This document shows positions 33,737 through 39,965 of a stretch of DNA of 39,965 nucleotides, piece by piece. The translations under genes were made by a program, and so were the position numbers. The notes below the pieces were generated by a model. The model saw only the letters and a program-made list of their open reading frames with translations. It was not told the origin of the DNA and did not search any database. Origin of the DNA: Candidatus Epulonipiscium sp. Its GTDB lineage: Bacteria; Bacillota; Clostridia; Lachnospirales; Defluviitaleaceae. The stretch is from positions 1 through 39,965 of the forward strand of contig JAAYPH010000058.1 in the NCBI GenBank assembly GCA_012519955.1. Direction: 5' to 3'. The number at the start of each line of letters is the position of its first letter. The first letter of the stretch is position 1.

Positions 33737-34310
33737 ATGCATCATATTGTTTTTTATAAGCAAGAACTTTTGGAACGTAGTTTTGAGTTTCGCTAAAAGG
33801 CGGAATACCATTATACTTTTCTACGTTTCCAGGACCTGCATTATAGGCAGCTAAAGCCAAAGAAGTATTCCCATTAAATTTTATCAGCATATCTTTAAGG
33901 TAGCGGGAACCGGCATCCACATTTTCTTCTACGTCATAGATATCTTCAACCCCAAGCATTTTGGCAGTTCCAGGCATTAATTGCATAAGACCTCGGGCTC
34001 CGGCAGAAGAAATAGCATTGGGATTATAGTTACTTTCCTGTTTAATGACAGCTCTAATAAGATTCTCATCAATATTGTATTTTTTAGCCGCTTCTTTAAT
34101 TGCTTTATCAATTTCCTCTGTACTTATATTTATATTTTTATCAATAGAGGTGTTTATTTTATCTGTCTCGTTTATCTCTTCCTGAAGTACTTCATTAAAG
34201 GAAGTCGAATCAACTTTGGTTTTTTGAGGCATCCTAATAGGAATGGTAAAGTTCGATTGAATTGTAGACAGTATTTCATTATACATAGATTTTGGATTAA
34301 TAAAACCCAT
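33723..34310 (-). CDS. Soluble lytic transglycosylase (SLT domain)
   Basis: 195 residues. The C-terminal ~110 residues are an SLT/lysozyme-like domain: [20 protein letters not shown] with the catalytic Glu in KQES, then [16 protein letters not shown] and [15 protein letters not shown]. The N-terminal 75 residues are polar and unstructured, with no signal peptide or membrane helix, so export by a non-Sec route or cell-lysis release must be considered. It cleaves the MurNAc-GlcNAc bond. AAGGAGG lies six bases before ATG 34310. Confidence 0.93.
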   Translation of the reverse strand: MGFINPKSMYNEILSTIQSNFTIPIRMPQKTKVDSTSFNEVLQEEINETDKINTSIDKNINISTEEIDKAIKEAAKKYNIDENLIRAVIKQESNYNPNAISSAGARGLMQLMPGTAKMLGVEDIYDVEENVDAGSRYLKDMLIKFNGNTSLALAAYNAGPGNVEKYNGIPPFSETQNYVPKVLAYKKQYDAFKKE

Positions 34311-34358
34311 AAATATCCTCCTTAAACCATGATTTGTGGTGGTTGGACAGGTAATTTA

Positions 34359-34387
34359 ATGATATAATTAAACAAGTCGGTAGTCAA
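34359..34387 (-). promoter_or_regulatory. Promoter of the SLT gene
   Basis: Leftward TTGACT (34387-34382), 17 bases, TATCAT (34364-34359). Its -10 overlaps the rightward extended -10 for mutS2, so only one polymerase can occupy the site at a time. Confidence 0.6.
34360..34368 (+). promoter_or_regulatory. Extended -10 promoter of mutS2
   Basis: TGATATAAT (TGn + TATAAT), 71 bases before ATG 34440. No -35 at 17 bases. It overlaps the SLT -10 box on the other strand. Confidence 0.45.
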
Positions 34388-34439
34388 TGGTATTTTTTTA
34401 TTAACGGAAAGAGACAGTGAGGTTAGAAAGGATTTAATT

Positions 34440-36824
34440 ATGGAAGATAGAACATTAAAAACCCTTGAATATAATAAAATTATCCAAAAGTTAGCAAACT
34501 ATGCCGTTTCTCCTATGGCAAAGGAAATGGCAGAGCATTTAAGGCCTTCTTCAGAGTATAGTGAAGTGATTCGAATGCAGAAGGAAACCAGTGATGCGGT
34601 TAGCATGATTTTACGAAAAGGCAGTATTCCGCTGGGAGGCTTCAGAGATACGAGAAGTGCCTTAAGGAGAGTAAAAATTGGGGGAATACTTTCCACTACA
34701 GAATTAATTCATATTGCAGATTTACTCAGAGTGTGTAAAAAGGTTAAGAATTATTCGAAAGATGAGAGAAAGCAAGAAACTTATGAGACATTAGATCCCC
34801 TTTTTGAAGGAATCGTAACTCTTCCGGCTGTGGAAAGCGAGATCACAAGATGTATTGTATCTGAAGAGGAAATAGCAGATGAAGCAAGTACCACCCTTCA
34901 TAACCTGCGTCGAGAAATGAAGCTGACCAATGAAAGAATAAGAGAGCAGCTTCAAAAAATAATTCATTCTTCCAGCAACCAATCCATGCTCCAGGAATCG
35001 GTTATTACCATGAGAGGAGACAGATATTGCGTTCCTGTAAAACAAGAATATAGAAATAATTTTCCGGGAATTATTCACGACCAATCCTCTACAGGGGCTA
35101 CATTATTTATAGAGCCTATGGCGGTTGTACAGATGAATAATCAATTGAGGGAATTGCAAGTTAAAGAAAACTTAGAAATAGAAAGAATTCTGTCTTGGCT
35201 TACTTCCATGGTAGAAGAAAATTTAGAAGTCATACAATCGAATATGGAACTTCTTACCCAACTGGATTTTATCTTTTCTAAAGCACAATTGGCCTTGGAA
35301 ATGAGAGCTGTAGAGCCTAAATTCAACCAAGAAGGAAGAATCGTCATTAAGAAAGGCAGACACCCTCTCTTAGATCCTAAAACCGTCGTACCCATAGATA
35401 TATATTTAGGAGATCAATTTACTACGCTTCTTATTACAGGGCCTAATACCGGAGGAAAGACGGTATCGTTAAAAACCCTTGGACTTTTTACTTTAATGGG
35501 GCAGGCGGGGCTTCATATTCCGGCCTTTGACAATTCCGAGCTGGCAGTATTTGATCAGGTTTTTGCAGATATTGGAGATGAACAAAGCATTGAGCAGAGT
35601 CTTAGTACCTTTTCCAGTCATATGACGAATATCGTTCATATTCTAAAACAAGTTACTCCAAAATCTTTGGTGCTTTTTGACGAATTGGGAGCAGGTACTG
35701 ACCCTACAGAGGGCGCGGCCCTTGCCATGGCAATCCTGGATTATCTTCTTAAGATGGGCGTGCGTACTGCAGCAACCACCCACTATAGTGAATTAAAGAT
35801 TTATGCTTTGTCTACAGAAGGGATAGAAAATGCTTCTTCTGAATTTGATATTGAAACTCTTCGACCCACCTATAAGCTGCTTATAGGCATTCCGGGGAAA
35901 AGTAATGCCTTTTCTATTTCCAAGAGATTGGGTCTCCCGGATTTTATCATTGATAATGCAAAGCAGCTTATTGCAAAAGAGGATAAAAAGTTTGAAGACT
36001 TGATTATGGATTTAGAAATCAGCAAAAAAAGTGCTCTGTATGAACAGGACAGGGCTGCCCAATACCGCAGAGAAGCGGAAGAATTAAAGAAACAGTTGGA
36101 AAAACAAAAAGAAAAACTAGAGGCTCAAAAAGAAAAAATATTATTGGAAGCAAAACAGGAAGCAAGAAAAATTTTGCAGGAATCTAAAGATGAAGCCGAT
36201 AAAATTATTAAAGAACTTCAAAAATCAGCAAGAGAAGCACAGATTGTCATCAGCCAAAAAGAAATGGAAGATGCGAGAGGACAGCTTAGAGGAAAACTTC
36301 AGGATATAGAAGACGATTTAACAAAAGCGGCCCTTCCTAAGAAAACCCTTAAGAAATTGCCGAAAACCCTGAAAAAGGGAGATAAGGTATTTATCTCTAC
36401 TCTTAATCAAAGTGGAACCGTTGTTAATCCTCCGGACCACAATGGAGATGTCATGGTACAGGCAGGAATTATGAAGATCAAGGTCCATTTATCTAATTTA
36501 GCATTGGATGAGTCAGAGGAAAAGCCAGCGCAAAAAACGAAAAAAATCAGTGCTTCTGGGAAACCTGTAAAAGCCCTTAATATCAAGCCTGAAATTGATC
36601 TTAGAGGGCAGATGGTAGATGAAGCCATTAGCAATGTGGATAAATACTTGGATGATGCGTATTTGGCTAATTTACCGCAGATTACGATTATCCATGGAAA
36701 AGGTACCGGGGCTTTAAGACAGGCGATTCACCAGCACCTGAAAAGACATCCCCATGTAAAATCCTTTAGATTAGGGAAGTACGGAGAAGGAGAAACAGGT
36801 GTAACAATAGTTGAATTCCAGTAA
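34440..36824 (+). CDS. mutS2: MutS2 ATPase with Smr endonuclease domain
   Basis: 794 residues, normal length. MutS-like core and ATPase with Walker A GPNTGGKT (334-341), Walker B SLVLFDELGAGTDPTEG (about 410) and the ATHYSELK signature. A long coiled coil follows (about 520-625), then a KOW-like stretch and a C-terminal Smr nuclease domain (about 719-794) with IDLRG, HGKGTG and the final GETGVTIVEF. The mismatch-binding domain of MutS is absent, as in all MutS2. Family members suppress recombination or, in Bacillus, split collided ribosomes. AAAGGAT precedes the ATG. Confidence 0.97.
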   Translation: MEDRTLKTLEYNKIIQKLANYAVSPMAKEMAEHLRPSSEYSEVIRMQKETSDAVSMILRKGSIPLGGFRDTRSALRRVKIGGILSTTELIHIADLLRVCKKVKNYSKDERKQETYETLDPLFEGIVTLPAVESEITRCIVSEEEIADEASTTLHNLRREMKLTNERIREQLQKIIHSSSNQSMLQESVITMRGDRYCVPVKQEYRNNFPGIIHDQSSTGATLFIEPMAVVQMNNQLRELQVKENLEIERILSWLTSMVEENLEVIQSNMELLTQLDFIFSKAQLALEMRAVEPKFNQEGRIVIKKGRHPLLDPKTVVPIDIYLGDQFTTLLITGPNTGGKTVSLKTLGLFTLMGQAGLHIPAFDNSELAVFDQVFADIGDEQSIEQSLSTFSSHMTNIVHILKQVTPKSLVLFDELGAGTDPTEGAALAMAILDYLLKMGVRTAATTHYSELKIYALSTEGIENASSEFDIETLRPTYKLLIGIPGKSNAFSISKRLGLPDFIIDNAKQLIAKEDKKFEDLIMDLEISKKSALYEQDRAAQYRREAEELKKQLEKQKEKLEAQKEKILLEAKQEARKILQESKDEADKIIKELQKSAREAQIVISQKEMEDARGQLRGKLQDIEDDLTKAALPKKTLKKLPKTLKKGDKVFISTLNQSGTVVNPPDHNGDVMVQAGIMKIKVHLSNLALDESEEKPAQKTKKISASGKPVKALNIKPEIDLRGQMVDEAISNVDKYLDDAYLANLPQITIIHGKGTGALRQAIHQHLKRHPHVKSFRLGKYGEGETGVTIVEFQ

Positions 36825-36847
36825 ATTTCATTAATTCAAATGTTATG

Positions 36848-36877
36848 TTGCATTAAGGGATGTTCTTTATATATAAT
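36848..36877 (+). promoter_or_regulatory. Candidate promoter of the PspA gene
   Basis: TTGCAT (36848-36853), 18 bases, TATAAT (36872-36877), about 45 bases before ATG 36923. The -35 is weak. Transcription would start inside the longer open frame from 36860, supporting ATG 36923. Confidence 0.4.
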
Positions 36878-36922
36878 ATAAATTACAGGCAGTACAAAAT
36901 AAAATCAAATGGGAGTGGTATC

Positions 36923-37609
36923 ATGGGAATCTTAAATAGAATGGTAACTATCATTAAGTCAAATCTTAATGACTTACTGGATAAGGCAGAAGATCCAGAA
37001 AAAATGCTGGAACAGCTTATCCTGGATATGCAAGAGCAATATACTGAAGCAAAGGCACAAATTGCACAGGCAATAGCAGACGAAAAGAAACTGGAAAGAG
37101 AATATGAAGAACAGCTAAAACTTCAAAATGAGTGGGCCGAGAAGGCTGAACTGGCTGTTCGTCAACAAAATGATGATTTAGCAATTAAAGCATTAAAAAG
37201 AAAGAACGAACATCAAAAGCTTGCTGAAGACTATAAAGTACATTTAGATGAACAAAAACAAGTGACAGAAAAGCTTAAGAATTCTCTTCGAGAACTGAAT
37301 GATAAAATTGAAGAAGCAAAGAGGAAAAAAGAATTACTTATTGCAAGATCCAAGAGAGCTAAGGCACAGGAATCTGTGAATAAAACCTTTTCAGAATTAA
37401 ATGATACCAGTGCATTTGATACATTTGCCAGAATGGAATCTAAAATTGAAGCTATAGAAGATAAGGTAAAAGCTCATGAGGAACTCAATGAAGAGGTATC
37501 TGGAGATGCCTTGAATAGAGAATTTGAGCAATTAGAAAAAACAAAACAAGATTTAGATGTAATGGACGAATTGGCTGCACTAAAAGCAAAAATGGGAAAA
37601 GCAGAATAA
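36923..37609 (+). CDS. pspA: PspA/IM30 (ESCRT-III-like) membrane-stress protein
   Basis: 228 residues, almost entirely coiled coil. The amphipathic N-terminus (MGILNRMVTIIKSNLNDLLDKAEDPEKMLEQLI) is the PspA/IM30 signature for membrane binding, and the rest forms the helical hairpin that assembles into rods or rings. It protects the inner membrane under stress. ATG 36923 follows GGGAGTGG; the frame continues upstream to 36860, but the extension lacks family similarity. A hairpin follows and a two-component system is next, possibly its regulator. Confidence 0.92.
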   Translation: MGILNRMVTIIKSNLNDLLDKAEDPEKMLEQLILDMQEQYTEAKAQIAQAIADEKKLEREYEEQLKLQNEWAEKAELAVRQQNDDLAIKALKRKNEHQKLAEDYKVHLDEQKQVTEKLKNSLRELNDKIEEAKRKKELLIARSKRAKAQESVNKTFSELNDTSAFDTFARMESKIEAIEDKVKAHEELNEEVSGDALNREFEQLEKTKQDLDVMDELAALKAKMGKAE

Positions 37610-37616
37610 TCTAAAG

Positions 37617-37641
37617 AACCCCTACACTTTGTAGGGGTTTA
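37617..37641 (+). terminator. Hairpin after pspA, probable terminator
   Basis: Perfect 10-bp stem AACCCCTACA/TGTAGGGGTT (37617-37626 with 37630-37639), loop CTT, with a short T-tract (TTTAATC). It may be a partial terminator. Confidence 0.7.
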
Positions 37642-37667
37642 ATCTATAAAGGAAAGGTGGGGAAATA

Positions 37668-38351
37668 TTGTCTTCCAAAATAAAAATTCTAATCGTCGAT
37701 GATGATGTTCACATTGCTGAGTTGATTTCCCTTTATCTGAATAAAGAAGGATATGAAACCAAGGAAGTATACAGCGGAAAAAGTGCCTTGCAGGCATTTT
37801 CATCTTTTGCGCCGCATCTGGTTCTTCTGGACATTATGCTTCCTGAAATAGATGGCTATGATGTCTGCAGAGAAATACGAAAAATGAGCAATATTCCTAT
37901 TATCATGCTGACAGCAAAAGGAGAAACCTTCGATAAAGTTTTGGGTCTGGAATTGGGTGCAGACGATTACATCGTAAAGCCTTTTGAACCAAAGGAACTG
38001 GTTGCCAGAGTTAAAGCTGTATTAAGAAGATATGAGCCCCGGGAAGAAAGCGGTAAAAAAATCATTGTCCCCAATCTAACGATCGATTTAGGGAATTACT
38101 CTGTGACTTACCATGGCAAACAGATGGAACTTCCACCGAAAGAATTGGAGCTTTTATACTTTCTGGCATCTAATCCGAATCAGGTATTTACAAGAGAGCA
38201 GCTCTTAGACCGTATTTGGGGCTATGATTATATAGGAGACACTAGAACAGTAGATGTACATATAAAAAGAATCAGAGAAAAATTAAATCAACAAGAAACC
38301 TGGAGCATCAAAACGGTTTGGGGGGTAGGCTATAAATTTGAAAATGTTTAA
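37668..38351 (+). CDS. OmpR/PhoB-family response regulator
   Basis: 227 residues. A receiver with acidic pair VDDD (about 11-13), phospho-acceptor Asp55 (VLLDIMLPEIDG), Thr in MLTAKG and Lys in YIVKPFEP, joined to an OmpR-type winged helix (PKELELLYFLASNP, TREQLLDRIWG, TVDVHIKRIREKL). The start is TTG 37668, seven bases after AAAGGTGG; no ATG is better placed. It overlaps the following kinase by 14 bases. Targets are unknown; envelope genes around it, including pspA, are candidates. Confidence 0.93.
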   Translation: MSSKIKILIVDDDVHIAELISLYLNKEGYETKEVYSGKSALQAFSSFAPHLVLLDIMLPEIDGYDVCREIRKMSNIPIIMLTAKGETFDKVLGLELGADDYIVKPFEPKELVARVKAVLRRYEPREESGKKIIVPNLTIDLGNYSVTYHGKQMELPPKELELLYFLASNPNQVFTREQLLDRIWGYDYIGDTRTVDVHIKRIREKLNQQETWSIKTVWGVGYKFENV

Positions 38352-39756
38352 AACCCTCTTTGGAAAGCTTTTTACTGCATATATGGGAATTATTTTAGGA
38401 AGTTTTGTTCTGTTGGCTGCGATTTTATCCCAAGCCTTTGAAACTTACTTTATAAAACAAAAAGAAGATATTATGCTTGAGCAAGGTGAAAAAATAACCA
38501 AGCAGTATGCAAAGGCATATTATACCGGCATCATGGATCTAGATCAGCTAAGATTTGAAATGGAAGTATTGGATAAATATTTAGATTCTATGATTTGGAT
38601 TGTTGATGCCAATGGAAGAATTTATGTAGTATCTAGAACCGAAAATAAATCCTGGTTAGGCCAAAAGCTAACCTACGAACAGATTAATGAAGTGTTCGAA
38701 GGGAAAATTGTAACCATCAAAGGAAATTTCGGTGGGTACTTTAAAGATCCTGTCCTCACTGTAGGGTATCCGATTCAAATAGATGGCAAAGCCTATGGGG
38801 CACTTTTTATGCATACCCCCATCCCTGAAATTCAAAGAACGGTAAAAGAATTATACAAAATCACTTTGTTATGCTTAAGTTTATCCGGACTATGTGCTTT
38901 TTTCTTTATATATTATTTATCAAGGCGAATCACCAATCCTCTGAAAGAAATGAATGAAGTTGCCAAGGTTATTGCTGGAGGAGATTTTCATAAAAAGCTT
39001 GATATTGTTGGCTATGATGAAGTAGCCGAATTAGCAAGCAGTTTTAATTACATGGCGGAAGAATTGAATAAGCTAGAAGAATTAAGAAGAGGATTTATCG
39101 CGAATATTTCCCATGATCTTCGTTCACCGCTTACATCGATTAAAGGGTTTGTACAAGCCATACTGGATGGGACCATTCCTCCGGAAAAGCAGTCAAAATA
39201 CCTTGAAATCGTATTAGACGAAACCCGAAGGCTTACAAAAATGACTAATGACATCATGGATTTAACTAAGATGGAAAGTGGACAAATGGAGTTAAAGAAA
39301 GATCAATTTGAAATCAATGATGTTATTAGAATAGTACTGGATAGATTTGAACAGAGAATTCTGGATAAAAAAATAGACCTTAATATAATCTTAGCAGAAG
39401 AAAGAACTATGGTTTTTGCGGATCGGGAACAAATTCAAAGAGTCATATATAATCTTTTAGACAATGCGGTAAAATTTGTTCCGGAAGCAGGAAAGATATG
39501 GATTGAAACTACGCTTTCCTATAATAAAGTATTAATATCCATAAAGAATAATGGAGAGGGTATTCCCCAGGAAGAACTGTTATATATTTGGGACAGGTTT
39601 CATAAAGGAGATAAATCCAGAGGAAAAGATAAAACAGGAATGGGTTTGGGTCTTTCGATCGTTAAGCAGATTCTTAAGAATCATGGAGAAAGTATTAAGG
39701 TAGAAAATCAGGAGGATGGAGTAGCGTTTATATTTACTCTGGAATTGAAAATCTAA
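38338..39756 (+). CDS. Membrane sensor histidine kinase, partner of the response regulator
   Basis: 472 residues. TM1 (about 10-31), an extracellular Cache/PAS-like sensor (about 32-170), TM2 (about 173-193), HAMP (RRITNPLKEMNEVAKVIAGGDF), HisKA with SHDLRSPL (His259) and HATPase_c with N-box QRVIYNLLDNAVKF and G2 GMGLGLSIVK. TTG 38338 or ATG 38344 may be the start; both overlap the regulator's end, giving coupled translation. The layout is that of PhoR/WalK-type kinases but without the cytoplasmic PAS of WalK. A terminator follows immediately. Confidence 0.93.
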   Translation: MKMFKTLFGKLFTAYMGIILGSFVLLAAILSQAFETYFIKQKEDIMLEQGEKITKQYAKAYYTGIMDLDQLRFEMEVLDKYLDSMIWIVDANGRIYVVSRTENKSWLGQKLTYEQINEVFEGKIVTIKGNFGGYFKDPVLTVGYPIQIDGKAYGALFMHTPIPEIQRTVKELYKITLLCLSLSGLCAFFFIYYLSRRITNPLKEMNEVAKVIAGGDFHKKLDIVGYDEVAELASSFNYMAEELNKLEELRRGFIANISHDLRSPLTSIKGFVQAILDGTIPPEKQSKYLEIVLDETRRLTKMTNDIMDLTKMESGQMELKKDQFEINDVIRIVLDRFEQRILDKKIDLNIILAEERTMVFADREQIQRVIYNLLDNAVKFVPEAGKIWIETTLSYNKVLISIKNNGEGIPQEELLYIWDRFHKGDKSRGKDKTGMGLGLSIVKQILKNHGESIKVENQEDGVAFIFTLELKI

Positions 39757-39779
39757 AGCGTGCGTTTTGCACGCTTTTT
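39755..39779 (+). terminator. Intrinsic terminator of the two-component operon
   Basis: Perfect 9-bp stem AAAGCGTGC/GCACGCTTT (39755-39763 with 39769-39777) with loop GTTTT and T residues to 39779. It overlaps the kinase stop codon; repeat copy 2 begins at the end of the T-tract. Confidence 0.9.
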
Positions 39780-39845
39780 ATAATTACATAGGAAATCCTT
39801 CCGGATTTCCTATGTAATTATAAGTCCTCCGGGCAGGATGCACAT
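39779..39845 (+). repeat. Hairpin-plus-tail intergenic repeat, copy 2
   Basis: Perfect 20-bp arms (39779-39798 with 39803-39822) around a TTCC loop, followed by the tail TCCTCCGGGCAGGATGCACA (39825-39844). It is related to copy 1 at 32049-32114 in both arms and tail. Orientation and placement directly behind a terminator are the same. Confidence 0.85.
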
Positions 39846-39965
39846 TCGCACATATTGTATTTTGTCGGCTTTACCGTTTTTATAATTTTTATAAAGATTT
39901 ACAAATAGTTCATATTTTATTCAAAAGTGATCGATATAATATAACCATCAACCAACAATTATTGG
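39846..39965 (+). other. AT-rich intergenic region before a gene outside the window
   Basis: No coding sequence is seen. A -10-like TATAAT at 39935-39940 without a recognisable -35 may serve a gene beyond the right edge. Confidence 0.3.

Noticed and set aside
33981-34325. 114-codon rightward frame opposite the SLT gene
   Set aside because: It is a shadow of the SLT coding strand, without a ribosome site or recognisable motifs.

Overview
The window reads as chromosomal DNA of a low-GC Gram-positive anaerobe, most likely a member of the Clostridia. The support is AT-rich coding sequence, AGGAGG-type ribosome binding sites matching the 16S tail at the left edge, and families common in that class: DUF4080 radical SAM, VanW/G5, SLH, DUF3789, MutS2, and a PerR-type Fur protein. 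I cannot place it to genus. I see no prophage, CRISPR array, complete insertion sequence or toxin-antitoxin cassette, and the gene content is mostly housekeeping.

Layout. 1-654: the 3' end of a 16S rRNA gene, followed directly by five tRNAs (Tyr, Leu, Phe, Gly-TCC, Gly-GCC) and a terminator, with no 23S. 803-8308: an L,D-transpeptidase, a B12-binding radical SAM protein, endonuclease III, a TauE/SafE exporter carried as two half-size genes, and MltG. These face a leftward pair, a TPR membrane protein and a GT4 glycosyltransferase. 8514-11125: a VanZ-like protein and a UvrD-family helicase. 11174-24397: a long rightward cluster made of a large membrane protein with an amidotransferase-like fold, an ABC-2 ATPase and permease, a coiled-coil protein with a Gly/Gln linker, a 1489-residue protein with three von Willebrand A (VWA) domains, a soluble GAF histidine kinase, and a YvlB-like DUF4097 protein.

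24517-30031: an SLH protein, VanW-G5, DUF2225, an AIR-synthase-like protein, and an Lrp/AsnC regulator coupled to an aminotransferase. 30066-31701: perR divergent from cheX and trmL. 31827-34310: a DUF3789 peptide, a GNAT acetyltransferase, a secreted SH3-NlpC/P60 hydrolase, and a convergent lytic transglycosylase. 34440-39756: mutS2, a PspA homologue, and an OmpR-type two-component system.

The common theme is the cell envelope: peptidoglycan cross-linking and cleavage (L,D-transpeptidase, MltG, NlpC/P60, SLT), surface proteins (SLH, VanW), glycolipid synthesis (GT4), envelope stress (PspA, DUF4097), and the VWA/ABC cluster, which has no assigned function. The least explained DNA is a 66-67 bp hairpin-plus-tail repeat at 32049-32114 and 39779-39845. 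Both copies sit directly behind an intrinsic terminator and share a tail that reads as an 11-codon ORF on the minus strand. All gene calls rest on motif recognition by eye; no database search was run.
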